A stretch of DNA of 64,000 nucleotides. Source: Gramella sp. AN32 (GTDB taxonomy: Bacteria > Bacteroidota > Bacteroidia > Flavobacteriales > Flavobacteriaceae). Of this stretch, positions 44,546-53,132 are shown piece by piece. The translations under genes were made by a program, and so were the position numbers. The stretch's first letter is position 1; each line of letters begins with the position of its first letter. The notes below the pieces were generated by a model that worked only from the letters and a program-made list of their open reading frames with translations, was not told the DNA's origin and searched no databases. Where the stretch lies: the NCBI RefSeq assembly GCF_023718305.1, contig NZ_QEYO01000001.1, positions 248,001 to 312,000 on the forward strand, in the 5' to 3' direction.

Positions 44546-44568
44546 AGACAAACTAATGTAATTTGTCT
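44546..44568. promoter_or_regulatory. Inverted repeat upstream of the FIST gene
   Basis: AGACAAA-N9-TTTGTCT, perfect 7-base arms, 14 bases upstream of the FIST start codon and overlapping a TAGTTTG promoter-like element on the minus strand. Shape and position fit an operator. The rest of the 291-base gap up to the cysteine synthase gene shows only a weak hairpin (TAGGATAT/ATATCCTA at 44706-44726). Confidence 0.45.
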
Positions 44569-44823
44569 GTTTATTGCGCTTTTTATCTAAATATACTATA
44601 ATTATTTATTAGGATATTTTCTCAAGCACAAATAGGAAGTAAAAACAAAGGGGAAGGTTCTGGTATACAGGCAACCAAATAATCGCCAGTACTCTATGTT
44701 GAACCTAGGATATAAAAAATATCCTAAAAAAAATTATTAATTCGTTGCAAGAAAATCGTAAATCCTTACCTCAAACAAAGATATGTCGATAAAAGTAGGA
44801 ATTTTCTTAATTTTTTTTATTTT

Positions 44824-45810
44824 TTAATCTGTATAGCCTTTTTCCCGCATCCAGTCGTCATTAAACATTTTACCCACATAACGGCTTCCATGATCATGAA
44901 ATAAAACCACCACCACATCATCTTTGGTAAAATGTTCCTTTAACTGAAGTAAACCTTTTGCGGCCGCTCCCGCGCTATTTCCCAGAAAGAAACCTTCTTC
45001 TTTGGCCAGTTTTTGGGTATAAATCGCCGCATCTTTATCAGTCACTTTAGTAAACCCATCAATAATACTGAAATCCACATTTTTTGGCAGGATATCTTCC
45101 CCAATACCTTCAGTTACATAAGGATAAATCTCTTTTTCGTCAAAAATTCCCGTTTCGTGATATTTTTTGAAAACTGAACCATAGGTGTCGATTCCCCAAA
45201 CCTTGATATCGGGATTTTGTTCTTTTAAATATTTTCCAACGCCGGAAATAGTCCCACCGGTACCAACACCCACCACGAAATGGGTGACTTTTCCATCGGT
45301 TTGTTTCCAAATCTCCGGTCCGGTACTTTCATAATGTGCTTTGGCATTGGATAAATTGTCATACTGATTCACGTACCAGGAATTCGGGGTTTCTTCAGCA
45401 AGTCTTTTGGAAGTGGAATAATACGATCTTGGATCATCCGGAGCAACATCGGTAGGGCAAACCACTACTTCACTTCCCACGGCCCGAAGGATGTCCATTT
45501 TCTCCTTACTTTGTTTATCGCTCATCACGCACACCATCTTGTAGCCTCTTACAATAGCAACCAAAGCAAGTCCCATCCCGGTATTCCCCGATGTTCCTTC
45601 AATAATGGTTCCGCCTGGTTTTAATTTGCCCTGAGCTTCAGCATCGTCTACCATTTTCACCGCCATACGATCCTTAACCGAATTCCCGGGGTTAAAAGTT
45701 TCATATTTCGCTAAAACCAGTGCATCGATATCTTCAACAATCTTATTCATTTTGACCAGGGGCGTATTCCCAATAGTTCCCAATATATTTTCAGCGTAAT
45801 CCATTTTCAA
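44824..45810 (-). CDS. PLP-dependent cysteine synthase / cystathionine beta-synthase family enzyme
   Basis: A 328-residue fold-type II PLP enzyme: GNTPLVKMNK, PLP-binding Lys46 in NPGNSVKDRMA, the phosphate loop GTSGNTGMGLAL and VGTGGTISGVGKYL. The segments SKEKMDILRAVGSEVVV, YDNLSNAKAHYESTGPEI and FLGNSAGAAAKG resemble the catalytic core of cystathionine beta-synthase more than CysK, but the C-terminal CBS domains are absent. It could make cysteine from O-acetylserine or cystathionine from serine and homocysteine. A start two codons later (45804) is equally possible. Monocistronic. Confidence 0.9.
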   Translation of the reverse strand: MKMDYAENILGTIGNTPLVKMNKIVEDIDALVLAKYETFNPGNSVKDRMAVKMVDDAEAQGKLKPGGTIIEGTSGNTGMGLALVAIVRGYKMVCVMSDKQSKEKMDILRAVGSEVVVCPTDVAPDDPRSYYSTSKRLAEETPNSWYVNQYDNLSNAKAHYESTGPEIWKQTDGKVTHFVVGVGTGGTISGVGKYLKEQNPDIKVWGIDTYGSVFKKYHETGIFDEKEIYPYVTEGIGEDILPKNVDFSIIDGFTKVTDKDAAIYTQKLAKEEGFFLGNSAGAAAKGLLQLKEHFTKDDVVVVLFHDHGSRYVGKMFNDDWMREKGYTD

Positions 45811-45857
45811 TGTTTGATGTATAATGTTTTGTTGTTCGTTTAAAGAAGTATCTGAAT

Positions 45858-45922
45858 TCTGGTTTCAGATTTAGTATTTAGTATTTCGGGTATTTTTACA
45901 TTTTTAAATTGATACATTGGAA
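45858..45922. repeat. Short-period repeats upstream of the cysteine synthase gene
   Basis: Imperfect 7-base units TTTAGTA, TTTAGTA, TTTCGGG preceded by TTTCAGA, then a TTGATACA TTGGAACA pair. Both types recur in the other repeat-rich gaps of the window. Gap is 142 bases and holds no gene. Confidence 0.55.
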
Positions 45923-45952
45923 CATTTCCACTTTCTACGTTCTACTTTTTTA

Positions 45953-47185
45953 CTAGTCAAACTTTATCGCCTTTACCGGTGTTATCTTTGAAATGATTAA
46001 AGACGGAATTAAGAGCATGACCATACATAAAAGTAAAGTTCCCAGATTTACCGCCAAAATATAATCCCAATTAATATATACCGGGACTTCAGTCACGTAA
46101 TACGTCCTTGGATCCAGCGGAATCAGTTTAAAATATTTCTGAAGCAATAAAAGCCCTATCCCAATTAAATTTCCCCAAAAAAGCCCCAGAATGATCAGAT
46201 ATCCCGCGTTATAAAGAAAAATTTTCCGAATACTCCAGTCATCAGAACCCAATGCTTTTAAAATTCCTATCATTTGTGTTCTTTCCAGAATTAAAACCAG
46301 CAGTGCCGTGATCATATTAATTCCGGAAACCAGGATCATGATCCCAATGATGAGGGCAATATTAAAATCGAACAACGAAAGCCATTCAAAAATGGTATAA
46401 TATTTCTGACTGATCGTTTGAGTATCCAAAAAAGAACCCGTGTTCTCATAAACCTCATTGCCTTTTTGATCTAATTGATCAAAATCATCTACAAAAACTT
46501 CAAAATTCCCAACCTGTTTATCTGTCCATTTATTGATGCGCTGTAAATGCCTAATATCGGCCAATACGTATAATTCATCAAAATCCTGAAAGCCGCTATC
46601 ATAAATTCCGGTTACTTCAAACCCGCGCTGCAGGGGAGTTTCACTCCCTTCCCTTAGAAAGAAGGTGGGAACCCGCTCTCCGACTTTAATTTGAAGCCTA
46701 TTGGCCAGATATTCAGAAATTAAAATTTGATCATTTAATTTATCGCTGTAATCGGGCAATTTCCCTTTGATCAAAAAATCTTTAAAGTAGCCCCAGTCGT
46801 AATCTTTACCAACACCTTTTACAATAATACCTTCAAAATCGGTATCGGTTCGAATCACCGCGAATTTGGTGGCAACTGCCTGAATGTGTTTGATACCGTC
46901 TACGGTTTTAAATTGAGGATAAAAATCCTGTTCTATCGAAACCGGGATCAGGGAAACTTTGGAGCTGTTATTATCGTAACTGGAAATATTGATATGCCCG
47001 TTAAATGCCGAAATTTTATCGCGAATCTTTTCCTGCAAACCAAGACCTGTCGCGAAAGAAACCAGCATCATAATTACCCCAATAGCAATTGCGGCAATCG
47101 CTATTTTTATAATAGGGGCAGATATGCTACTTTTATACTTTTTCGCGCTAATTAGGCGTTTTACAACAAAATATTCAAAATTCAA
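45953..47185 (-). CDS. ABC transporter permease, LolC/FtsX-like
   Basis: A 410-residue membrane protein: first span at residues 20-45, a large periplasmic domain (about 50-270), then three C-terminal spans in the FtsX domain (ERTQMIGILKALGSDDWSIRKIFLYNAGYLIILG). The sequence MNFEYFVVKRLISAKKYKSS is the typical start of flavobacterial LolC/LolE-like permeases that move lipoproteins or other substrates, which supports the TTG at 47185 as start codon. No ATPase gene is adjacent. It starts head to head with the NamZ-like gene, only 6 bases apart. Confidence 0.88.
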   Translation of the reverse strand: MNFEYFVVKRLISAKKYKSSISAPIIKIAIAAIAIGVIMMLVSFATGLGLQEKIRDKISAFNGHINISSYDNNSSKVSLIPVSIEQDFYPQFKTVDGIKHIQAVATKFAVIRTDTDFEGIIVKGVGKDYDWGYFKDFLIKGKLPDYSDKLNDQILISEYLANRLQIKVGERVPTFFLREGSETPLQRGFEVTGIYDSGFQDFDELYVLADIRHLQRINKWTDKQVGNFEVFVDDFDQLDQKGNEVYENTGSFLDTQTISQKYYTIFEWLSLFDFNIALIIGIMILVSGINMITALLVLILERTQMIGILKALGSDDWSIRKIFLYNAGYLIILGLFWGNLIGIGLLLLQKYFKLIPLDPRTYYVTEVPVYINWDYILAVNLGTLLLCMVMLLIPSLIISKITPVKAIKFD

Positions 47186-47191
47186 TCTCCT

Positions 47192-48427
47192 ATGTTTAAG
47201 CGATTGCTCAAAAGTACATTTTTATTCTTTCTTATAGGAATTGTTTCCTGCGGAAACACCAGCAAGCAATTGGATAATGATAAAAAAGAAACGCATGTGG
47301 AGCAACTTCAGGACAGTGTTAAAGCTGAAATTATTACCGGTGCGGAAAGAGTTTCGGAATATTTGCCTTTGCTGAAAAATAAGTCCGTTGGAGTGGTTGG
47401 AAATCAAACTTCGGTGATTCGAAATAAGCAGGGTGAATTTGTGCATCTGGTTGATTCGCTTCAATCACTGCAAGTGGATATTAAAAAGGTTTTCGCGCCG
47501 GAACATGGATTTAGGGGAACGGCAGATGCCGGAGAAAAAATTAATGATGGGATGGACTCGAAAAGCGGACTGCCTCTTATCTCCCTCTACGGAAATAACA
47601 AAAAACCTTCCGTGGAAAGTTTAAAAGGAATCGATCTTATGATTTTCGACATCCAGGATGTAGGCGCACGTTTTTATACCTATATCTCAACCCTGCACTA
47701 CATTATGGAAGCCTGCGCGGAAAATAATATTCCCCTGCTGATTTTAGACAGGCCCAACCCAAACGGGCATTATATAGACGGACCCATTTTAGAACTGAAA
47801 AATCAAAGTTTTGTGGGGATGCATCCTATTCCTATCGTCCATGGAATGACCATTGGCGAATACGCTCAAATGATCAACGGTGAAAAATGGCTGAAAAATG
47901 GAGTTCAAACCAATTTACAGGTGATCAAAGTTGAAAATTACGATCACCAGACCTTTTATTCCATTCCTATAAAACCCTCCCCAAATTTACCCAATGACCT
48001 GGCCATTAATCTCTATCCCAGTTTGTGCTTTTTTGAAGGCACCAATGTAAATGCGGGAAGAGGCACTACCAAACAATTCCAGGTTTATGGTTCTCCATTT
48101 TTAAATGCTGAAAACTATCATTTTTTCTATACTCCAATGGCGATGGAGGGCGCACAAAATCCGAAACACTTAGGGAAAAAATGTATTGGTGAGGATCTTT
48201 CAGAAAATGATTTTTTAGATCATATTAATTTAGACTGGCTTATTTCTGCCTATCAAAATACTTCAGATACCTCTAAATTCTTTAATTCGTTTTTTGTAAA
48301 ACTTGCGGGAACAGATCAGCTGCAAAAACAGATTGAGCAGGGTTTAAGTTCAGATGAGATTAGAAATAGCTGGAAAGAAGGATTGAAACAGTTTGAGGGA
48401 GTTAGAACAAAATATCTGCTTTATTAG
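47192..48427 (+). CDS. DUF1343 / NamZ-type exo-beta-N-acetylmuramidase lipoprotein
   Basis: A 411-residue lipoprotein (signal MFKRLLKSTFLFFLIGIVSC, lipidated Cys20). The family signatures FAPEHGFRGTADAGEKINDG, DIQDVGARFYTYISTLHYIM and ILDRPNPNGHYIDGP are clear. DUF1343 proteins have been shown to be NamZ, exo-lytic N-acetylmuramidases (GH171) that take MurNAc from peptidoglycan fragments, for example in Bacillus subtilis and Tannerella. Likely role: cell wall recycling in the periplasm. Divergent from the LolC-like gene with a 6-base gap, so each promoter must lie within the other coding region. Confidence 0.9.
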   Translation: MFKRLLKSTFLFFLIGIVSCGNTSKQLDNDKKETHVEQLQDSVKAEIITGAERVSEYLPLLKNKSVGVVGNQTSVIRNKQGEFVHLVDSLQSLQVDIKKVFAPEHGFRGTADAGEKINDGMDSKSGLPLISLYGNNKKPSVESLKGIDLMIFDIQDVGARFYTYISTLHYIMEACAENNIPLLILDRPNPNGHYIDGPILELKNQSFVGMHPIPIVHGMTIGEYAQMINGEKWLKNGVQTNLQVIKVENYDHQTFYSIPIKPSPNLPNDLAINLYPSLCFFEGTNVNAGRGTTKQFQVYGSPFLNAENYHFFYTPMAMEGAQNPKHLGKKCIGEDLSENDFLDHINLDWLISAYQNTSDTSKFFNSFFVKLAGTDQLQKQIEQGLSSDEIRNSWKEGLKQFEGVRTKYLLY

Positions 48428-48432
48428 TGTTT

Positions 48433-48480
48433 GTAGTTCGTAGTTCGTAGTTCGTAGTTCGTAGTTCGTAGTTCGTAGTT
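48433..48480. repeat. Tandem array of GTAGTTC (7-bp period)
   Basis: Six exact copies of GTAGTTC plus a partial seventh (GTAGTT), beginning 6 bases after the namZ-like stop codon. Confidence 0.98.
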
Positions 48481-48584
48481 AAAAAATCACTTTTCCATTA
48501 CTATTTTCTGTAGAACTGGCAAAAATTTCAAATTCTAAATTCTAAATATCCCACCTATTGTCCTATGATTTGAGTAATGATCAC

Positions 48585-48711
48585 GAGATTGCTTCGCTCC
48601 GTTGCGCTTCGCTCGCAATGACACATTACATAAGATCGTCACTGCGAGGGAATACAATGACCGAAGCAGTCTTTTCAAAGTAGAGATCACCACGCTTCGC
48701 TACCATTGACG
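48585..48711. repeat. REP-like inverted repeat cluster
   Basis: Type B unit GAGATTGCTTCGC...GCAATGAC (48585-48622), type A unit GTCACTGCGAG...CGAAGCAGTCT (48638-48672) and a diverged B unit (48683-48711): the same A/B pair as at 34144-34325. In the 502-base gap between namZ and ykgJ I otherwise see only the 7-bp array and the hairpins at 48739-48807. Confidence 0.75.
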
Positions 48712-48738
48712 TATTTTTATTTGGTTACATATTAGAGA

Positions 48739-48807
48739 CCCTGAAACGAGTTCAGGGTGATGATGCTGGTTTTTGGAATTGCCGTCATGCTGAACTTGTT
48801 TCAGCAT
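48739..48807. repeat. Two stem-loops with related arms (CTGAA...TTCAG)
   Basis: CCCTGAA-ACGAG-TTCAGGG (48739-48757) and ATGCTGAA-CTTGT-TTCAGCAT (48787-48807). The second belongs to a type of element (GTCATGCTGAACTTGTTTCAGCAT) that is common between genes in Bacteroidota. No T-run follows, so they do not look like terminators. Confidence 0.7.
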
Positions 48808-48929
48808 CTCATTAGATATACTAAAAAATACGACATATTCCTACACTAGATAAATTTTTTCAGGGGTCTCACAAAGACGCAAAAACAGACATCACATAAC
48901 TAAAATTTGAAACCAGAACCAGAAACTTT

Positions 48930-49424
48930 TCAAACTTTAATTCTCCTCTTCATCTCTTCCACAATATTATATGCGGCGGGGCATATGGCAGTATTTTTAA
49001 TATTGATATTTGAAATTTTATGAAAATCCTTTCTGTCTGTATGAGGATATTCCCGGCAGGCTTTAGGCCGCACTTCGTAAATAGAACAATAATTATCGGC
49101 TCCTAAAAAAGTACAGGGAACACTTTGTAACACATAATCGTTTTCTTCATCGAGCCGAAGATAGGTGTCAATAAACTGGCCGGGCTTCATACGAAAATGT
49201 TTACTTATCCTTTCTATATCCTTTTGGGTAAAGAGAGGCCCGGTGGTTTTACAGCAATTTGCACAGGTAAGGCAATTGGTCCTGGAAAATTCCTCTTCAT
49301 GCAGTTCCACCATCAGTTTATCCAGGTTTTTAGGCGGCCGCTTCTTTAATTTGCTGAAGAATTTCTTATTCTCATTCTTCTTATCTTTGGCCTTTTCCGG
49401 TAAACTTTCTAGAAAATCTTCCAT
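48930..49424 (-). CDS. YkgJ family cysteine cluster protein
   Basis: A 164-residue protein with the cysteine pattern of the YkgJ (UPF0153) family: TNCLTCANCCKTTGPLFT, CTFLGADNYCSIYEVRPKAC and REYPHTD. The eight cysteines probably bind a metal or Fe-S centre. Function unknown. Its ATG (49424-49422) overlaps the TTG start of the divergent methyltransferase by a single base. Confidence 0.88.
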   Translation of the reverse strand: MEDFLESLPEKAKDKKNENKKFFSKLKKRPPKNLDKLMVELHEEEFSRTNCLTCANCCKTTGPLFTQKDIERISKHFRMKPGQFIDTYLRLDEENDYVLQSVPCTFLGADNYCSIYEVRPKACREYPHTDRKDFHKISNINIKNTAICPAAYNIVEEMKRRIKV

Positions 49425-50122
49425 TGGGCAAAAATAAAGATATAATTGGCAACGCCATCAAAAACTATTTCCATCATCAGGATCGCACACCTATCACAGT
49501 TTTATCGCCAGATTTTGACGATGACGAAATTCCCGTGGATTATTTATTCCGAAGTTTTAAAGAAATGCCCATCATTGAGCAAACTGCATTAAAACTTTGT
49601 AAGGGAAAGACGCTAGATGTTGGCTGCGGAAGCGGGACCCACAGTCTCTACCTTCAAACCGAAAAAAAATTACCTGTTTTTGCCATAGATACCTCCCCGG
49701 GTGCAATAGAAATTTCAAAAGAACGGGGAGTAAATGCCGTAGTAGCCGATTTCTTCGAGCTTAAAAACGATCAATTCGACACCTTATTATTTTTGATGAA
49801 CGGAAGCGGGATTATTGGTAATCTTGAAAACATTCCCAAATTTTTTAATCAATGCAGAAATCTTTTAAGCGAAAACGGACAGGTAATAATGGACTCTTCA
49901 GATTTGAAATTCCTCTTTGAAGATCCTGAAGATTTTTCTGAAAATTATTATGGAGAAATGCAGTACAGGATGCGTTATAAAGACGAAAGCACCGATTGGT
50001 TTGAGTGGCTTTTTATCGATCAGGTTTTACTGAAAGAACTTGCCGCAGAGAATAAATTCTCTTGTGAAATCGTTAAAGATGGACCGCATTTTGATTTCTT
50101 ATGTGTTTTGAAAGCCTTATAA
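49424..50122 (+). CDS. SAM-dependent class I methyltransferase
   Basis: A 232-residue methyltransferase: motif I LDVGCGSGTHSLYLQ, acidic end of strand 2 FAIDTSPGAIEISKERGV, then VVADFFEL. The start is taken as TTG at 49424 because the N-terminal part (DIIGNAIKNYF...VLSPDFDDDEIPVDYLFRSF) appears conserved and no ATG precedes residue 47. Substrate unknown. The start codons of this gene and ykgJ share base 49424, so there is no intergenic room for promoters. It ends 43 bases before the protease-like lipoprotein. Confidence 0.85.
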   Translation: MGKNKDIIGNAIKNYFHHQDRTPITVLSPDFDDDEIPVDYLFRSFKEMPIIEQTALKLCKGKTLDVGCGSGTHSLYLQTEKKLPVFAIDTSPGAIEISKERGVNAVVADFFELKNDQFDTLLFLMNGSGIIGNLENIPKFFNQCRNLLSENGQVIMDSSDLKFLFEDPEDFSENYYGEMQYRMRYKDESTDWFEWLFIDQVLLKELAAENKFSCEIVKDGPHFDFLCVLKAL

Positions 50123-50136
50123 GCACAAAAATTTTC

Positions 50137-50144
50137 TATTTTTG
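50137..50144 (+). promoter_or_regulatory. Promoter -7 element of the metalloprotease-like gene
   Basis: TATTTTTG, exact TAnnTTTG match, 21 bases before the ATG at 50166. It overlaps an alternative TTG start at 50142, which argues against that start. Confidence 0.5.
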
Positions 50145-50165
50145 AACCAAATTTTAAAAATTGAA

Positions 50166-50936
50166 ATGAATTCCGTAAAAAAACTCCTTTACTTTTTAAG
50201 TTTTTTAATTTTCATTACCTCCTGTACAAAAGAGGATCCTAATGGACCTGATACTATAGATCGTACTGCGAACTTACTTACTACTGGTAAATCTGCCGCA
50301 GATCTTGTAAGCGATGCTAAGTATACCTCCATGAATATAGAGATCGTGTATGTGGAAGGTTCAAAACCCCAGGATAGAACAATTGCGGCCTTCAAAGATT
50401 TCTTGGAGTCCAGAATATATAAACCAGACGGAATAAATATTATGGTAAGAAGTGTCGGCTCCTCTGGCAAAGCACCCTTTGAAATTTCTGAAATTGCAGC
50501 TATTGAAAAAGCTGAAAGGACCGCTTACAATGCTGGAGATGAAATTGCCCTTTATATTTATTTTGCTGATGGCAGCAATGAAGATGACACGGCGGAGAAA
50601 TTTGTTTTGGGATCCAGTTTTAGAAACACCTCCATGGTCATTTATGAAAAAACGATCCAGGCTTTTGCCAATCGTCCCGGAGCCCCTCCAAAGTATATTA
50701 TCGAAACTGCCACGTTAAATCATGAATTTGGCCATTTATTTGGTCTCGTTAATTTGGGCACCCCTATGGTTCAAAATCACGAAGACCCTGATAATGATGG
50801 GCACTGTTCTACAGGTAATTGTTTAATGAGGGCGTCGCTGGAATTTGGGTTTAACTTTCTTAATGAAGTGGGACAGGTGGTCCCGGAACTTCAGGGGAAA
50901 TGTATTGAAGATTTACAGTCAATTGGCGGGAAATAA
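50166..50936 (+). CDS. Zinc metalloprotease-like lipoprotein
   Basis: A 256-residue protein with a lipoprotein signal (MNSVKKLLYFLSFLIFITSC, lipidated Cys20). The motif TLNHEFGHLFGLVNLGTPM is a HExxH zinc-binding helix with the downstream Gly of metzincins, but the usual third His is Asn; a His ten residues on (QNHEDPDND) may be the third ligand. A Cys pair (HCSTGNCLMRAS) and a Met after it recall the Met-turn. Probably a surface or periplasmic protease; substrate unknown. The frame ends one base before the convergent recQ stop. Confidence 0.8.
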   Translation: MNSVKKLLYFLSFLIFITSCTKEDPNGPDTIDRTANLLTTGKSAADLVSDAKYTSMNIEIVYVEGSKPQDRTIAAFKDFLESRIYKPDGINIMVRSVGSSGKAPFEISEIAAIEKAERTAYNAGDEIALYIYFADGSNEDDTAEKFVLGSSFRNTSMVIYEKTIQAFANRPGAPPKYIIETATLNHEFGHLFGLVNLGTPMVQNHEDPDNDGHCSTGNCLMRASLEFGFNFLNEVGQVVPELQGKCIEDLQSIGGK

Positions 50937-53132
50937 TTAATTCGCCACCTCGCTAATGAATTTTATACGGTATAACCGAAGTTCTTCATCTTCATATTCA
51001 CCATCAAATTCATCCATCGCTTCATCAATCTTATCGGTTTGGGCATCTAGAAAATAGTCGTGAATCTCTTCCTGTTGTTCCTCATCTAAAATATCATCTA
51101 CCCAGTAATCTATATTTAATTTTGTACCGCTATAAACGATCGCTTCCATTTCTTTAATAAATTCAGGCATTTGCATCCCTTTTGCTGAAGCAATATCTGT
51201 CAAAGGCAATTTTCGATCAACGTTCTGAATAATATAAAGTTTTAGGGAACTATTTGCGCCCGTAGATTTTACTACAAAGTCATCTGGACGGGAAATATCA
51301 TTATCTTCAACATATTGAGCAATTAAGCCCACAAATTCACTTCCATATTTTTTTGCTTTCCCTTCACCAACTCCATGAATATTGCCCAATTCTTCTATTG
51401 AAATTGGATATTTAAGCGCCATATCTTCTAAAGATGGATCCTGAAAGATCACAAACGGGGGTAAATCTTTCTTTTTGGCAACTTTTTTCCTAAGATCCTT
51501 CAGCATTTTTACCAGCACCTCATCAACAGATGCTCCTGACTGCCCGGCAACCGCAATTTCATCATCGGTTTCAGTATAAGCATGATCTTCCGTCATCATA
51601 AAAGAAACAGGTTTTTTAATAAAATCCCTTCCTTTATCTGTAAGTTTTACCACTCCATAAGTTTCAATATCTTTTTTGAGATATCCGGCAACTAAAGCCT
51701 GTCGTATCATCGCCATCCAATAACTTCCTTCCTTATAAGCGCCTTTTCCGAATAAAGGATGCTCATCTGTTTTATGGGAAAGGATAAGGGCGTTTGTTTT
51801 TCCGATTAGGGTTTTCACCACCTCCTTGGATTTATAAAGTTCCTTAATTTCTGAAATCGTATTTAACAATAGCTCGAGATCTTTCTGTGCCTCATATTTC
51901 TTTTTGGGATGACGAACATTATCGTCCATATCTCCGCCATCCCCAGTCTTCTCATCGAATTCCTCCCCGAAATAATGCAAAATAAATTTTCTTCTGGAGA
52001 TTGAAGTTTCAGCAAAAGCGACCACTTCCTGAAGCAACGCATGACCAATTTCCTGTTCTGCAACAGGCTTACCACTCATAAATTTTTCCAGTTTTTCAAT
52101 GTCTTTATACGCATAAAAGGCCAGACAATGACCTTCCCCCCCATCTCGTCCTGCTCTCCCTGTCTCTTGATAATAGCTTTCAATACTTTTGGGGATATCG
52201 TGATGGATCACAAAACGAACATCCGGTTTATCGATCCCCATTCCAAAAGCAATGGTTGCCACCACCACATCGATATCTTCCATCAAAAACATATCCTGAT
52301 GCTTGGAGCGGGTTTTTGCATCCAGTCCCGCATGATAAGGCACTGCCTTAATGCCGTTCACCTGAAGGGTTTGCGCAATCTCTTCAACTTTTTTGCGGCT
52401 AAGACAATAGATAATCCCTGATTTGCCTTCATTCTGTTTTACAAAACGAATTATATCAGCATCGATATTTTTGGTTTTTGGTCGTACCTCGTAATATAAA
52501 TTTGGACGGTTGAAGCTGGCTTTAAAGGTATTGGCATCGGTTATCCCCAGATTTTTCAGAATATCTTCCTGTACTTTGGGAGTCGCCGTGGCAGTCAACC
52601 CAATTACCGGGATATTATCCCCAATTCTTTTTAAAATACTCCGAAGATTTCGATATTCAGGTCTAAAATCATGGCCCCATTCGCTAATACAATGCGCTTC
52701 ATCTACGGCGAGAAAAGAGATTTCCTGCTGATTTAGAAAATCAACATAATCTTCTTTGGTAAGCGATTCAGGAGCAACATATAAAAGCTTGGTAATCCCT
52801 CGACTGATATCGTCTTTAACCTGTTTAACTTCAGTTTTATTCAGCGAAGAATTTAAAACGTGCGCAATACCATATTCCGAAGAAATACTACGAATGGCAT
52901 CTACCTGATTTTTCATTAAAGCGATAAGGGGGGAAACAACGATGGCGGTCCCACCCTTTATAAGGGCTGGAAGTTGGTAGCATAAAGATTTACCGCCCCC
53001 GGTTGGCATTACCACAAAAGTATCATGATTATTTACTATGCTGGTAATGACCTTTTCCTGAAGCCCTTTAAACTGACTAAATCCAAAGTATTTCTTAAGT
53101 TCTTTGTGTAAATCAATTTCAGTCAAACCCAT
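50937..53132 (-). CDS. recQ: ATP-dependent DNA helicase RecQ (zinc-less RQC type)
   Basis: A 731-residue superfamily 2 helicase that unwinds 3'-tailed DNA in recombination and repair. Walker A MPTGGGKSLCYQLPAL, DEAH box AVDEAHCISEWGHDFRPEY and motif VI QETGRAGRDGGEGHC are present, then the RQC region, winged helix, and a C-terminal HRDC domain. The four RQC zinc cysteines are missing: the place of ETTACRRQ in E. coli reads ETSISRRK, and CGNCDIC is replaced by GDGGDMDDN. I believe this variant is common in flavobacteria. Divergent from kdsD across 83 bases. Confidence 0.94.
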   Translation of the reverse strand: MGLTEIDLHKELKKYFGFSQFKGLQEKVITSIVNNHDTFVVMPTGGGKSLCYQLPALIKGGTAIVVSPLIALMKNQVDAIRSISSEYGIAHVLNSSLNKTEVKQVKDDISRGITKLLYVAPESLTKEDYVDFLNQQEISFLAVDEAHCISEWGHDFRPEYRNLRSILKRIGDNIPVIGLTATATPKVQEDILKNLGITDANTFKASFNRPNLYYEVRPKTKNIDADIIRFVKQNEGKSGIIYCLSRKKVEEIAQTLQVNGIKAVPYHAGLDAKTRSKHQDMFLMEDIDVVVATIAFGMGIDKPDVRFVIHHDIPKSIESYYQETGRAGRDGGEGHCLAFYAYKDIEKLEKFMSGKPVAEQEIGHALLQEVVAFAETSISRRKFILHYFGEEFDEKTGDGGDMDDNVRHPKKKYEAQKDLELLLNTISEIKELYKSKEVVKTLIGKTNALILSHKTDEHPLFGKGAYKEGSYWMAMIRQALVAGYLKKDIETYGVVKLTDKGRDFIKKPVSFMMTEDHAYTETDDEIAVAGQSGASVDEVLVKMLKDLRKKVAKKKDLPPFVIFQDPSLEDMALKYPISIEELGNIHGVGEGKAKKYGSEFVGLIAQYVEDNDISRPDDFVVKSTGANSSLKLYIIQNVDRKLPLTDIASAKGMQMPEFIKEMEAIVYSGTKLNIDYWVDDILDEEQQEEIHDYFLDAQTDKIDEAMDEFDGEYEDEELRLYRIKFISEVAN

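Noticed and set aside
44706..44726. Hairpin TAGGATAT/ATATCCTA as a terminator
   Set aside because: Neither strand has a T-run after the stem in the direction of an upstream gene.
48433..48480. Possible CRISPR array (regular repeats at 48.4 and 60.8 kb)
   Set aside because: The units are 7 bases long and directly joined, without spacers, and no cas genes are in the window.
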